Counted from the first letter of the stretch, positions 1 to 8,790 are shown. The stretch: 64,000 bases of DNA from SHXO01 sp964523885 (GCA_964523885.1 CAZFYX010000039.1:124001-188000), one strand, 5' to 3'. A program made the numbers and translations. The notes: generated from the letters alone by a model not told the origin.

Positions 1-1000
1 CCTGGCGCTTGCGCGCATGCAGCTGCGCGTGGCTCCAGACCTCGTGCATGTCGTTCATGCGCGCGTTGCCGATCTGCGCCTCGTCGAGGCGCCGGACCAC
101 CTGCTCGGCGGTCAACCCGGAAAGCGCCTTGACGATGATGTCGTAGACCTCCTTGCGGGCATTCGAGCGCTTCGGGCCCGAGTTGAAGCGCGGATCGGTC
201 TTGAGGTCGGGCTGCCCCAGCACCTTGTCGCAGAACACCGCCCACTCGCGCTCGTTCTGCAGGCCGAGCATGACGAACTTGCCGTCGCCGGCCGGGAACG
301 GTCCGTAGGGATAGATCGTTGCGTGCGAGGCGCCAGCCCGCACGGGCGGCGGCGCACCCTCGTAGGCGTAGTAGAGCGGGAAGCTCATCCACTCGACCAT
401 GCTCTCGAGCATGGAGATGTCGATGCGCGTGCCCTTGCCGGTGCGGCCGCGCTGGATCAGCGCCGCGAGGATGTTGGTGTAGGCGTACATGCCGGAGGCG
501 ATGTCGACGATCGAGCAGCCGGCCTTCGACGGGGTCTCAGGCGTGCCGGTGACCGACAGCAGTCCCGACTCGCTCTGGATGAGCAGGTCGTAGGCCTTCT
601 TGTCGCGATACGGACCGTAGGAGCCGTAGCCCGAGATATCGCACACGATGAGCCGGGGATAGATGTCCTTCAGCGCGTCGTAGGAGAAGCCCATCCGCGC
701 CGCCGCGCCGGGGGCGAGGTTCTGCAGCAGGACGTCGGCCCTGGCCAGGAGCTGGTGCACGATCTTCCGGGCAGCCTCCTGCTTGAGGTCGAGCGTGATG
801 CTCTCCTTGGAGCGGTTGGTCCAGACGAAGTGCGAGGACATGCCGCGCACGCGCTCGTCGTAGGCGCGGGCCGGGTCGCCCACCTCGGGGCGCTCGATCT
901 TGATGATGCGCGCACCGAGATCGGCGAGCTGCCGGGTGCAGAACGGGCCGGCGATGACGTGTTCGAGCGCAACAACGGTGACGCCTTCGAGCGGACGCAT
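1..1000 (-). CDS. Class III CoA-transferase (CaiB/BaiF family), 3' end cut by window edge
   Basis: Reads about 333 codons from an ATG at 1000 and runs off the window at position 1. The N-terminus begins MRPLEGVTVV and continues with the family's V-I-A-G-P and L-G-A-x-I-I-K-I-E-R blocks and a D-L-K-Q segment; the middle carries G-x-Y-G-S-Y-G-P. Class III enzymes move CoA between carboxylic acids through an aspartyl-CoA intermediate; at the usual catalytic Asp the protein seems to read S-M-L-E-S, with Glu. I believe this is a feature of one subfamily, but it lowers confidence in the exact reaction. An AGGA Shine-Dalgarno precedes the start. It is the last visible gene of a minus-strand run with a Liv transporter and a hydroxyacid dehydrogenase, so activation of an imported organic acid is a fair inference. 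The substrate is unknown. Confidence 0.88.
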   Translation of the reverse strand, partial: MRPLEGVTVVALEHVIAGPFCTRQLADLGARIIKIERPEVGDPARAYDERVRGMSSHFVWTNRSKESITLDLKQEAARKIVHQLLARADVLLQNLAPGAAARMGFSYDALKDIYPRLIVCDISGYGSYGPYRDKKAYDLLIQSESGLLSVTGTPETPSKAGCSIVDIASGMYAYTNILAALIQRGRTGKGTRIDISMLESMVEWMSFPLYYAYEGAPPPVRAGASHATIYPYGPFPAGDGKFVMLGLQNEREWAVFCDKVLGQPDLKTDPRFNSGPKRSNARKEVYDIIVKALSGLTAEQVVRRLDEAQIGNARMNDMHEVWSHAQLHARKRQ

Positions 1001-1022
1001 GAGCTTTCCTGCCTGGATTCAG

Positions 1023-1073
1023 GCCCGCAGGCGCGGGCTTCGGAGAAAGAGGCGGCGCTCCGGGTGGAGCGCC
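1023..1073. repeat. Two adjacent GC-rich hairpins in the spacer before the CoA-transferase
   Basis: GCCCGC (1023-1028) pairs with GCGGGC (1033-1038), and GGCGCTCC (1054-1061) pairs perfectly with GGAGCGCC (1066-1073) over a 4-nt loop. On the minus strand they lie between the dehydrogenase stop and the CoA-transferase start. A weak pyrimidine run follows the second stem, so they could attenuate or protect the mRNA, but no clear U-tract is present. Confidence 0.4.
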
Positions 1074-1209
1074 TCAAGGGGAGATTGAGACTTCGGTACG
1101 ACGCCGCCAGCATGACGCAGCACCGCAGGGGCAGCCAGTCGAAAATCGGCAAGGCGGCCCTCGAAAAACGCGAAGACTGCTCCGCCCACAGCGCTGGCTG
1201 CGACCCGGC

Positions 1210-2190
1210 TCATCGGCCTTGCAGCGCCGCCGGGTTCAGCACCCGGATCGGCTTGCCGTCGAGGAACGCGAGCACGTTCTCGATCGACTCGCGGTAGAAC
1301 TGCGTATACACCTCTTCGGTGCAGTAGCCCAGGTGCGGCGAGAGCACGACGTTGGGCAGTGCAAGCAGCGGGTGATCGACAGGCACGGGCTCTTCCCAGT
1401 AAACGTCGAGCGCCGCGGTGAGTTGCCCCGTGCGCAGGCGCGCGATGAGCGCCGCCTCGTCCACCAGCCCGCCGCGCGAGCTGTTCACCAGGATCGCGCC
1501 CGGGCGCATCGCCCTCAGTTCCGCCGCGCCGACGACGTGGCGCGTACGCTCGGACAGCTTCAGGTGCAGCGACACGACGTCCGACTGCGCGAACAGCTGC
1601 GCCTTGTCCACGCGGCGCGCGCCGGCCGCCTGCGCAGCCTCGTCGGTAAGGTTCTGACTCCAGCCCAGCACCTGCATGCCCAGCGCGGTGCCCAGCCGCG
1701 CCACCCGGCTGCCGATACGACCCAGCCCGACGACGCCGAGCGTGCGCCCTTCAAGCACCATGCCGGGCGCAATCCCTTCCTGGAAGCGGCCGGCGCGGAC
1801 GTTGCGATCGCCTGCCAGCAGTTGCCGCGCGGCGGCCAACATCAGCGCAAGCGTGATCTCTGCGGTGGTCGCATCCGAGCGCGTGGATCCGGTGTTGCAC
1901 ACGATGATGCCGCGGCGGGCGCAGGCTTCCTGATCCAGTGTGCCGGAGAAGGTGCCGGTGAGCGCGATCATGCGCAGCGCTGGGAGACGCTCGATCAGGC
2001 TGGCCGGAAACGGCGTTCGCTCGCGCATCGCGACGAGGATATCGAAGTCCTTCAGCGCCGCCGCGGTCGCGTCCTGCCCGCCGATCGGCTGCTCGAGGTA
2101 CGTGACCTGCGCACGCTGCTCGACGGCAGTCCAGTCCGCCACCTTGCGCGCGACCTTCTGCCAGTCGTCGAGCACCGCTACGCGCACCAT
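1210..2190 (-). CDS. D-2-hydroxyacid dehydrogenase family protein
   Basis: 326 aa, the usual length for NAD-dependent D-isomer 2-hydroxyacid dehydrogenases. The Rossmann motif G-L-G-R-I-G-S lies near residue 151, the catalytic Arg is in the N-S-S-R-G block with the following V-D-E-A-A-L, the Glu is in E-E-P-V-P, and the terminal H-L-G-Y supplies the catalytic His region. The family interconverts 2-oxoacids and D-2-hydroxyacids in the cytoplasm. The gene sits 18 bp downstream of livF, so it is probably in the same transcript, and it precedes the CoA-transferase. Substrate cannot be read from the sequence; phosphoglycerate-dehydrogenase-like annotation would also fit. Confidence 0.9.
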   Translation of the reverse strand: MVRVAVLDDWQKVARKVADWTAVEQRAQVTYLEQPIGGQDATAAALKDFDILVAMRERTPFPASLIERLPALRMIALTGTFSGTLDQEACARRGIIVCNTGSTRSDATTAEITLALMLAAARQLLAGDRNVRAGRFQEGIAPGMVLEGRTLGVVGLGRIGSRVARLGTALGMQVLGWSQNLTDEAAQAAGARRVDKAQLFAQSDVVSLHLKLSERTRHVVGAAELRAMRPGAILVNSSRGGLVDEAALIARLRTGQLTAALDVYWEEPVPVDHPLLALPNVVLSPHLGYCTEEVYTQFYRESIENVLAFLDGKPIRVLNPAALQGR

Positions 2191-2208
2191 GGTCCCTTGC
2201 CCCTCCGT

Positions 2209-2925
2209 CTACAGCGCCAGGTAGCGGCTCTTGACCGCCTCGTTCTGGCGCAACGCCTCGATGGTGTCGCGGTAGACGATCTCGCCCTTGTCGATGACCG
2301 TCGCGTGGCTCGCGATGCCCAGGCAGAAATGCATGTTCTGCTCGGCCAGCAGCACCGTGGTGCCCAGGTCGCGCAGCTTGCGCAGCAGGTCGCCGATGCG
2401 CTCGACGATGACCGGCGCCAGTCCCTCGCTGGGTTCGTCCAGCAGCAGGCCCATGGGGTTGCCCATCAGGGTGCGGGCGATGGTGAGCATCTGCTGCTCG
2501 CCCCCCGACAGGTTGCCGGCCATGCGGTCCTTCAGTTCCGCGAGGCGCGGCAGCATCTCGTACACCCGAGCGAGGTTCCAGTAGTCCTGGCCCTCCGGGC
2601 CCTTCTTCGCCGCGATCAGCAGGTTGTCTTCGATGCTGTGCTCGGGAAAGACCTGGCGGTCCTCCGGCACGAAGCCCAGGCCGGCACGCGCAATGAGGTG
2701 CGGCTTGGCGCCCTGCATCGACTTGCCGAGCACCCGGACGGAGCCGCGCGCCGGCGGAGCGATGCCGGCCAGCGCCTTCATCGTGGTGGACTTGCCGGCG
2801 CCGTTGCGCCCGAGCAGCGCCATGGTCTGGCCCTCGGTGACCGAGAGGCTGACGCCGAACAGGATCTGGCTGGTGCCGTAGAAGACGTCGATGCCTTCCG
2901 CGGCGACGATCTCGCGCGCGCTCAT
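2209..2925 (-). CDS. livF: Branched-chain amino acid-type ABC transporter ATPase, LivF
   Basis: 238 aa from an ATG at 2925 (M-S-A-R-E-I-V), overlapping the livG stop by 4 bp (ATGA). Walker A is G-R-N-G-A-G-K-S-T, the signature is L-S-G-G-E-Q-Q-M, and Walker B is L-L-L-D-E-P-S-E-G-L, followed by the LivF-type L-A-E-Q-N. LivF and LivG form the ATPase pair of a HAAT-type importer, energising LivH/LivM on the cytoplasmic face. A longer frame extends upstream through the other liv genes, but that is a shadow: codons and motifs begin at this ATG. With the adjacent CoA-transferase and LysR gene, the real substrate may be an organic or aromatic acid rather than leucine. Confidence 0.95.
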   Translation of the reverse strand: MSAREIVAAEGIDVFYGTSQILFGVSLSVTEGQTMALLGRNGAGKSTTMKALAGIAPPARGSVRVLGKSMQGAKPHLIARAGLGFVPEDRQVFPEHSIEDNLLIAAKKGPEGQDYWNLARVYEMLPRLAELKDRMAGNLSGGEQQMLTIARTLMGNPMGLLLDEPSEGLAPVIVERIGDLLRKLRDLGTTVLLAEQNMHFCLGIASHATVIDKGEIVYRDTIEALRQNEAVKSRYLAL

Positions 2926-3677
2926 GCGTGCTCCCCGGCGTACTGGGTGCCGAGGTAGGCCTCGATCACCTTGGGATGGCGGCGCACCTCGTCGGGCGTG
3001 CCCTCGGCCAGCACCGTGCCGTAGCTCAGCACGCGCACGGTCTGGGCGTAGCGGAACACGATGTCCATGTCGTGCTCGATGAAGATGAGCGTCATCTTCT
3101 TGCGCTCCCACAACTCGTGCACGGTCTCGATCATCTGCCAGCGCTCCTCGCTGCCCATCCCGGCGGTGGGCTCGTCGAGCAGCAGCACACGTGGCTCCAG
3201 CGCCAGCGCCAGGGCGATGTCGAGCAGCTTCTGGTCGCCGTGCGAGAGATTGCCGGACACCGTGTGCGCCCGCGAGGTGAGCTTGACCAGTTCCATCGCC
3301 TCGTCGGCAGCGGCCTCCACTTCGTGCAGCGGGAAGCGCCGGTTCAGCCGGGCGTGCAGGCGGCGGTGCGCGTGGATGGCACCCAGGATCGATTCGCGCA
3401 CGGTCATCGTGCGGAAGATGCTCGCGATCTGGAAGGCGCGGCCCATGCCGCGGCGCACGATGTCCGGCGCGGACATGCCGGCGATGTTCTCGTCCCCCAG
3501 CAGGACGATGCCACCGTCGGGCTTGAAGGCGCCGGTGATCAGGTTGAAGAAGGTGGTCTTGCCGGCACCGTTGGGGCCGATGATGGCGGTCAGCGAGCCC
3601 TGGTCGAAGTTGAGCGTCACTCCGTTCATCGCGCTCACCCCGCCGAAGGACTTGCGCAGGTTCTCTACCTTGAGCAT
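2922..3677 (-). CDS. livG: Branched-chain amino acid-type ABC transporter ATPase, LivG
   Basis: 251 aa. Walker A G-P-N-G-A-G-K-T-T lies near residue 37, the signature is L-S-H-G-D-Q-K-L, and Walker B is L-L-L-D-E-P-T-A-G-M. The C-terminus carries the BCA-type extension typical of LivG (E-V-R-R-H-P-K-V-I-E-A-Y-L-G). It is the second ATPase of the importer. It overlaps livF by ATGA at its 3' end and starts 3 bp after the livM stop, so translation of the set is almost certainly coupled. Confidence 0.95.
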   Translation of the reverse strand: MLKVENLRKSFGGVSAMNGVTLNFDQGSLTAIIGPNGAGKTTFFNLITGAFKPDGGIVLLGDENIAGMSAPDIVRRGMGRAFQIASIFRTMTVRESILGAIHAHRRLHARLNRRFPLHEVEAAADEAMELVKLTSRAHTVSGNLSHGDQKLLDIALALALEPRVLLLDEPTAGMGSEERWQMIETVHELWERKKMTLIFIEHDMDIVFRYAQTVRVLSYGTVLAEGTPDEVRRHPKVIEAYLGTQYAGEHA

Positions 3678-3680
3678 GCG

Positions 3681-4682
3681 TCAGTCCTTCCCGGCCGCAA
3701 CGGCAGCGGGCGCGACTTTCTGCCGCGCGGCGCGGTCGCGCCAGGCTTCCCAGGCGAACCCGAGCAGCCCCTTGCGCAGGCCCATGGCGAAGCACAGGAT
3801 GACGATGCCCAGCACCAGTCCGAAGTACTCGGTGTAGCGCGTTACCGTGTCGTTGAGGATGAGCAGCAGCGCCGCGCCCACGGCCGGCCCGAGGAACACG
3901 CTCATCCCGCCCATCAGGATCATGAAGACGCCCTCGCCGGAGATGGTCCAGTAGGCGAAGTCCGGATAGGCGCTGGACACGAACAGGCTCATGAGCAGGC
4001 CTCCGACCGAGCCGAACACGCCGGCGACCACGAACGCGAGCAGCCGCACGTGCCACACCTCGATGCCGAGGAAGGCCGTGCGGCGCGGGTTGTCGCGGAT
4101 CATCCGCAGGGTATAGCCGAACGGCGACTGGACGAAGTGGTACATGAGGAACAGCGACACCACCAGCACCGTCATGCAGAACAGGTAGAGGTGGTGGGGA
4201 TCGTCCAGGCGGATGCCGAGGAATTCCGGCCGCGGGACCCCACCGGTCAGGCCCTGATCCCCGCCTGTGACCGGAGTCCAGGCGATGATCAGGCTGTGCA
4301 GCAGCATCTGGAACGCCAGCGTGAGGAAGGAGAAGTAGATCTCCTTGAGCCGGATGCATATCGCGCCCACGACAGCGGCCACCCCGGCGGAGATCAGGAT
4401 GGTCAGTCCGAACGCGACGGGGATCGAGGTGCCGAGCTTCTGCATCAGCAGGGCGAAGCTGTACGCCCCCAATCCGTAGAACATGCCATGGCCGAACGAC
4501 ACCATCCCGCCATAGCCGACCAGCAGGTTCAGCGAGGTCGCGAACAGGGCGAACGCGGACAGGCGGATCATGTAGTCGGAGAACTGCTTGCCCGGAAAGA
4601 TCAGCGGCAGCAGCGCCAGCACGACCAGCACGATCACGGCAATGACCGCATCGCGGACGATGGAAGTGCGGCGGGTCATCAC
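3681..4682 (-). CDS. livM: Branched-chain amino acid-type ABC transporter permease, LivM
   Basis: 333 aa with about nine hydrophobic segments. The N-terminal part has the LivM hallmark L-N-L-L-V-G-Y-G-G-M-V-S-F-G-H. The loop with N-P-R-R-T-A-F-L-G-I contains the coupling region contacted by the ATPases. Inner-membrane permease pairing with LivH. The start overlaps the livH stop by 4 bp. The C-terminal tail is Ala-rich and cytoplasmic. Nothing in it discriminates between amino acid, amide and organic-acid substrates. Confidence 0.95.
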   Translation of the reverse strand: MMTRRTSIVRDAVIAVIVLVVLALLPLIFPGKQFSDYMIRLSAFALFATSLNLLVGYGGMVSFGHGMFYGLGAYSFALLMQKLGTSIPVAFGLTILISAGVAAVVGAICIRLKEIYFSFLTLAFQMLLHSLIIAWTPVTGGDQGLTGGVPRPEFLGIRLDDPHHLYLFCMTVLVVSLFLMYHFVQSPFGYTLRMIRDNPRRTAFLGIEVWHVRLLAFVVAGVFGSVGGLLMSLFVSSAYPDFAYWTISGEGVFMILMGGMSVFLGPAVGAALLLILNDTVTRYTEYFGLVLGIVILCFAMGLRKGLLGFAWEAWRDRAARQKVAPAAVAAGKD

Positions 4683-5578
4683 TGCTCCTTCCCGAACAGC
4701 CCGCTAGGCTTGACAATCAGCACGACCGTCATGAATAGGAACATCAGCCCCTCGGTGAACAACGGAAAGCCGATGGTGCCGAAGCTGCGCACCAGGCCGA
4801 TCAGCAGCGCACCGACCAGTGCCCCGCCGACCGAGCCCATGCCGCCGATCACGGTCACGATGAACGACTCGATCAAGATCGAGAAGCCCATGCCGGCCAC
4901 CATTGACCGCACCGGCACGGCCAGCGCACCCGCGAGCCCCGCCAGCATGCCGCCGAGCGCGAACACGCCACCGAATACCAGCGCCGTGTTGATGCCGAGC
5001 GCCGAGGTCATGGTCGGGTTGATCGCGGCGGCGCGCACGATCTTTCCGATCCGCGTGCGGGCGATGACGTAGCCGAGCGTGCCGGCGACCAGCAGCGTCA
5101 TGACGATGAGGAACAGGTAGAACACCGGCAGCACGCCGCCCGCGATGATGATCGGCGGGCGCTGGAAGGTCTCGGGCATGCCCATCGACAGGAACTCGGC
5201 ACCCCACACGATCTTCACCACGTCGTCGAGGATGAGGATGAAGCCGTAGCAGACCAGCAGCTGCAGCAGCACGTCCGAGCCATAGACCCGGCTCATGAAC
5301 AGCCGCTCGAAGATCAGCGCGAACAGACCCACCCCCAGGGCCGCACCCACCACCGCGACCGCGTAGTTGCCGGACAGGTTGTACACGGTGTATGCGAAAT
5401 ACGCGCCGAGCATGTACAGCGAGCCGTGCATGAAGTTGGTGACCTTCAGCGTGCCGAAGATCAGCGACAGCCCGGCGGCAACGAGGAACAGCAGCATCCC
5501 GCTGATGAGCCCGCCAGTGGTCTGCGTGACCACGCAGGAGGCCGAGCCGAAGCAGGACAGCAGTGCCTGGAAATCCAA
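4679..5578 (-). CDS. livH: Branched-chain amino acid-type ABC transporter permease, LivH
   Basis: 299 aa integral membrane protein with about eight transmembrane helices. The N-terminal LivH motif G-L-S-L-I-F-G-T-L-K-V-T-N-F is followed by H-G-S-L-Y-M-L-G-A-Y. The conserved coupling block reads R-T-R-I-G-K-I-V-R-A-A. It forms the inner-membrane pore with LivM. It is separated from the binding-protein gene by 177 bp that contain palindromes, which could let the binding protein be expressed more strongly than the permeases. The downstream overlap with livM is 4 bp. Confidence 0.95.
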   Translation of the reverse strand: MDFQALLSCFGSASCVVTQTTGGLISGMLLFLVAAGLSLIFGTLKVTNFMHGSLYMLGAYFAYTVYNLSGNYAVAVVGAALGVGLFALIFERLFMSRVYGSDVLLQLLVCYGFILILDDVVKIVWGAEFLSMGMPETFQRPPIIIAGGVLPVFYLFLIVMTLLVAGTLGYVIARTRIGKIVRAAAINPTMTSALGINTALVFGGVFALGGMLAGLAGALAVPVRSMVAGMGFSILIESFIVTVIGGMGSVGGALVGALLIGLVRSFGTIGFPLFTEGLMFLFMTVVLIVKPSGLFGKEQ

Positions 5579-5628
5579 GGGAAGCTCCTGACGTTACGCG
5601 GCACAGCAAGCCGCGCGGTTGCCACCCT

Positions 5629-5743
5629 CTCTCTCGACGGGAGAGGCTTGGGGTGAGAGTGAGGCGGCAGGCGCAACGTGCCCTGGATCAGACCGGGCCG
5701 GCTGCCCCCTCACCGCCGCCCCTCTCCCGCTGGGGGAGAGGGG
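5629..5743. repeat. GC-rich palindromic (REP-like) elements between livK-type gene and livH
   Basis: A perfect stem CCCCTCTCCC (5719-5728) / GGGAGAGGGG (5734-5743) has a 5-nt loop. A degenerate relative lies at about 5629-5650, followed by GGGGTGAGAG. The same kind of element, CCTCTCCC...GGGAGAGG with a GGGGTGAGGG tail, recurs at 9627-9731 and 38123-38167, always in gene-end spacers. It sits between the binding protein and the permeases of one operon, where such stems commonly protect upstream mRNA. Confidence 0.6.
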
Positions 5744-5755
5744 GGACGGTCCGAC

Positions 5756-7021
5756 TTACGCGTACCCCATCTTCTTCTTCCATTCGGCCTCGTACTCGAG
5801 GATCGTCTTCCAGTTTCCGGGGGTGACGTCGGGCACGTAGGGGGGCTTCGGGATCGTGGTGCCCCAGCCGATGGCGTAGTTGATGATGGTCTGGTCGTCC
5901 GCCCGCATGGTCACGGTGCCGTCGGCACCGAATGGCGACTTGATCTTCATCCCGCGCAGCACCTCCGCGAGCTTGTTCGCGTCGGTCGACTTGGTCTTGC
6001 GCATGGCTTCGAACAGGAAGCTGATCCCCAGGGAATTTTCCCAGGACCAGTTGGTCGGGTAGTCGGTGTACTTGGCCTTGTAGGCGTCGGCCCAGGCCGC
6101 GTTCTCGGGATTGTTCGGGAACGTCTTGAGGTAGCGTGTCGCCGAATGGATTCCGGCGGGCAGGTTCTTGACCGCCGTCAACGTGGTGTAGTCCGCCATG
6201 TTGATGGCGAACATGTGGGTCTGCTGGAACAGGCCGTAGATGCTGGACTGGTCCACGAACGACACCAGGTCGCCCGCCCACAGCGCCGAGTACAGCGCAT
6301 GCGGCTTGGCCTGCAGGATCTTGGTGATGTTCTCGGTGTAATCGGCCTGGAAGAGCTTGGGCCAGGCCTCGCCGACGATCTCAGCCTCGGGGTGGAACTT
6401 CTTCAGGTACTCCATGAACAATGCGGTGTTGTCACGGCCGTAGGCGTAGTCCGGAGAGCAGCTCATCCAGGTCTTCCAGCCCTTGGCCTTGGCCACCTCG
6501 CCGGCGTAGCTCGCGCTCACGATCGCGTCATGGATGCCCTGGCGCACGCAGCGGAAGGCGGTCGGGATCCGGATCTTGGGATCGGCCGACAGCGAAGAGG
6601 TCTCGGAGTTGGTGTGGATGCACAGCACCTTGAGCTCGCGGATCACCTCCTGCACCGCGAAGGCGCCGGACGAAGCCTCGGCGTCGATGATGATCTCGCA
6701 ACCCTCGCTGTTGATCAGCTGGCGGGTGTTGTTCGCGGCCTCGTCGGGCTTGCCCTTCGAGTCGCGCGTGATCAGCTCGATCGGACGGCCGCCGAGGCCG
6801 CCCGCGGCGTTGAACTTGTCCGCCTCCATCTGCAGCGCGTTGCGCGAGGAGATGCCGAGCTGCGCGACGCGACCGGACAGGATGGTGGGCACGCCGATGC
6901 GGATCGGCTTGTTCTGCGCCAGCGAGATATACGGGAAGCCCAGGCCGGCCGCGGCGGTCAACGCGCCGGCGGCCTGGACGAACGCGCGCCGGCCGGCGCG
7001 CGACTGCTTGCTATCGGACAT
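5756..7021 (-). CDS. Periplasmic substrate-binding protein of a Liv-type ABC importer
   Basis: 421 aa from an ATG at 7021 with GGAGGAGAG upstream. The N-terminus M-S-D-S-K-Q-S-R-A-G-R-R-A-F-V-Q followed by an Ala-rich hydrophobic stretch looks like a Tat-type or Sec export signal, with likely cleavage near S-L-A-Q. The mature part begins K-P-I-R-I-G-V-P, typical of the Peripla_BP_6 fold used by LivJ/LivK and amide or aromatic-acid binding proteins. It captures the substrate in the periplasm for LivHMGF. The gene lies just downstream of a LysR gene on the same strand. The ligand is unknown; the neighbouring CoA-transferase argues for a carboxylate. A much longer open frame extends upstream but lacks coding character there. 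Confidence 0.9.
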   Translation of the reverse strand: MSDSKQSRAGRRAFVQAAGALTAAAGLGFPYISLAQNKPIRIGVPTILSGRVAQLGISSRNALQMEADKFNAAGGLGGRPIELITRDSKGKPDEAANNTRQLINSEGCEIIIDAEASSGAFAVQEVIRELKVLCIHTNSETSSLSADPKIRIPTAFRCVRQGIHDAIVSASYAGEVAKAKGWKTWMSCSPDYAYGRDNTALFMEYLKKFHPEAEIVGEAWPKLFQADYTENITKILQAKPHALYSALWAGDLVSFVDQSSIYGLFQQTHMFAINMADYTTLTAVKNLPAGIHSATRYLKTFPNNPENAAWADAYKAKYTDYPTNWSWENSLGISFLFEAMRKTKSTDANKLAEVLRGMKIKSPFGADGTVTMRADDQTIINYAIGWGTTIPKPPYVPDVTPGNWKTILEYEAEWKKKMGYA

Positions 7022-7125
7022 GCTCTCCTCCTCCAGTGGGACTGCGACTCTTTGGTGCAGTGGCAATCGGTACGACCAACCCATTAGCTTGCGCAAACCC
7101 CGCCCGGCGGGGAATCCCAAATCCG

Positions 7126-8097
7126 TCAACCGGTGCTTCGCGGATTGCGAAGGGTACCCCGGTCCGCGGCATGTTTCACCACTTTCAGGTGGTCGACCAG
7201 CTTGCGGGCGATGGCCGGGAGCAACTTGTACTCCCGGCAGCATACATACATGTGCCGCAGGGCCCACGGGTCGCTCAGCTTGACCAGCTGTAGCTGCATC
7301 GCAGCAGCGAAGGGGCGCGCCCCGCCTTCGGGCAGCACACCGATCCCCATCCCCGCCTCGATCATCTTGCACAGCCCGGCGAAGCTGTGCACCTGGATGC
7401 GTGCCCGGAGCGGCTTGCGCGCCACCGCCGCCTGGTCGGTCAGCAGGCGCGTCAGTGCGGTCGCGTTCTCCAGGCACACGAAGTCGTGGTCGAGCAAGGT
7501 CGAGAACACCACGCTGCGCCCGCGCAACGGGTGACCCTTCGGCACCACGGCCACCAGCTGGTCGGTGCGGTAGTCGTAGCACTCCAGCCCCTCGGTCTGC
7601 GTGCCCTCCATGATGACGCCAACGTCGGTCGCACCTTCGCGCAGCGCCTGCACGATCTCGCCGCTGAAGCGCTCCTCCAGTGCGATCACGACCTGAGGTG
7701 CTGCCTCCGTGAACGTCGCCAGGTCGGCGGGGAGAAACTGCGAGATGGCCGACTCGCTCGCCTGCATCCGCACATGCCCCTTGCCGCCGGAGGCGTACTC
7801 GGACAGCTCGGACTGCAGCTGGTCGGCCTGGCTCAGGATCTGGCGTGCGCGGTGCAGCAAGGCGCGTCCCGCTGGCGTCAAGGCCGCGCCCCGGGCCGTG
7901 CGCTCCAGGAGCTGCACCTCGTACTGGTGCTCGAGCAGGCTGATCCGGCGGCTGGCCGCCGCCAGCGCGATGTGACTCGCTTCGGCCGCCTTGGTGATGC
8001 TGCGCGTTTCCGCGACGCGGACGAACAGCGCGAGCGAGACGAGGTCGGGGAGCACGGTGATCGGACTGGTCGTGAGGGCGCGTGATGCGACCTCCAT
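7126..8097 (-). CDS. LysR-family transcriptional regulator
   Basis: 323 aa. The N-terminal winged helix-turn-helix (about residues 18-78) shows the LysR pattern L-F-V-R-V-A-E-T-R-S-I-T-K-A-A, S-R-R-I-S-L-L-E and L-L-E-R-T-A-R-G; the remainder is the periplasmic-binding-protein-like effector domain. It lies upstream of, and in the same direction as, the binding-protein gene (104-bp gap), so it is the obvious candidate to control the transporter and acid-metabolism run. The first 16 residues precede the usual domain start, and the Met at residue 1 has only a weak ribosome site, so the start is tentative. Confidence 0.92.
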   Translation of the reverse strand: MEVASRALTTSPITVLPDLVSLALFVRVAETRSITKAAEASHIALAAASRRISLLEHQYEVQLLERTARGAALTPAGRALLHRARQILSQADQLQSELSEYASGGKGHVRMQASESAISQFLPADLATFTEAAPQVVIALEERFSGEIVQALREGATDVGVIMEGTQTEGLECYDYRTDQLVAVVPKGHPLRGRSVVFSTLLDHDFVCLENATALTRLLTDQAAVARKPLRARIQVHSFAGLCKMIEAGMGIGVLPEGGARPFAAAMQLQLVKLSDPWALRHMYVCCREYKLLPAIARKLVDHLKVVKHAADRGTLRNPRSTG

Positions 8098-8204
8098 ACT
8101 TTGCCCTAATCACGGCGCCGATGCCGTGGATTGGCCGAGAACCGCGCCCGACCTGCTTGGCGATACAATAATTCCGCCAGATTGCCCAACAGGGGAGGAT
8201 AGCC

Positions 8205-8705
8205 ATGCGATCGGGGACGAGAAGAGGCAATAGCCATGCGCTTGCAGCCATCACGATCGGGCTGGCATTGAGCGGGTCGCAGGCGTGGGCAGCCGACTAT
8301 TGCTGCATCTGCAAAGGCAAGACGACCGGCAAGACGCTCAGCGCGAGCGACGACTTCACTGCCGGCGCGCAGTGCTCGCTGGAATGCAGGCGCGCGACCC
8401 TCGCGAAGCCGGGCAAGTGCGAGACGGCTCCCGCGACCGCTCCGGCTGCGACGGCTCCCGCGGGCGACGGCGCCGGGATCCTGCTCCTCTTCGCATCGGA
8501 GGATTGCTCCGGGAGCGAGCTGCGGGTATCCGCCACGACACCCAAGGTCGCGGGTGGGATGCGCTCCTTCAGGGTCGAGTCCGGTGGCGGGGCCAGCGTA
8601 TGGCAGCAGGGCGACTTTGGCGGCCCGCGCACGCAACCCGTCGGCGCTGGCATCTGCGTCTCCCCTGGGTGGGAGATCGGCAGCGTGCGGTTCGAGGGCA
8701 GGTAG
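8205..8705 (+). CDS. Small exported Cys-containing protein, possible beta/gamma-crystallin-like fold
   Basis: 166 aa. A signal peptide (about residues 1-30, ending S-Q-A-W-A) is followed by a short segment with C-C-I-C and C-S-L-E-C cysteines (35-65), an Ala/Thr-rich linker, and a C-terminal domain (about 90-166). That domain, with S-E-D-C-S-G-S-E-L, S-F-R-V-E-S-G-G-G and D-F-G-G-P-R, recalls beta/gamma-crystallin or peptidase-inhibitor I36 motifs. GGGGAGG at 8193-8199 fits the chosen ATG. A near-duplicate of the start region (AATAGCCATGCG) follows at 8229 in another frame and stops after 11 codons. No function is known; the gene is divergent from the LysR gene. Confidence 0.7.
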   Translation: MRSGTRRGNSHALAAITIGLALSGSQAWAADYCCICKGKTTGKTLSASDDFTAGAQCSLECRRATLAKPGKCETAPATAPAATAPAGDGAGILLLFASEDCSGSELRVSATTPKVAGGMRSFRVESGGGASVWQQGDFGGPRTQPVGAGICVSPGWEIGSVRFEGR

Positions 8706-8790
8706 GGCCGAACGCGGGTCGGTCGCGGGTCGGCATCGCCGTGCCGATGCGACCCCCGCGGGGAGCGAGCGGAGACAACGGAGCAACGAC

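Noticed and set aside
1019..1213. 64-codon minus-strand frame overlapping the dehydrogenase stop by ATGA
   Set aside because: The overlap is suggestive, but the sequence has two strong hairpins, no family match and poor coding character in its second half.
17..1297. Long plus-strand frame of 426 codons
   Set aside because: Antisense shadow of the CoA-transferase; composition Arg/Val/His-rich as expected from GC-rich antisense.
2209..4716. 835-codon minus-strand frame through livF, livG and livM
   Set aside because: Only its last 238 codons are livF; the rest is out of frame with livG and livM.
5756..8254. 832-codon minus-strand frame suggesting a fusion with the binding protein
   Set aside because: The upstream half overlaps the LysR gene in another frame and lacks motifs; the real start is the ATG at 7021 with signal peptide and ribosome site.
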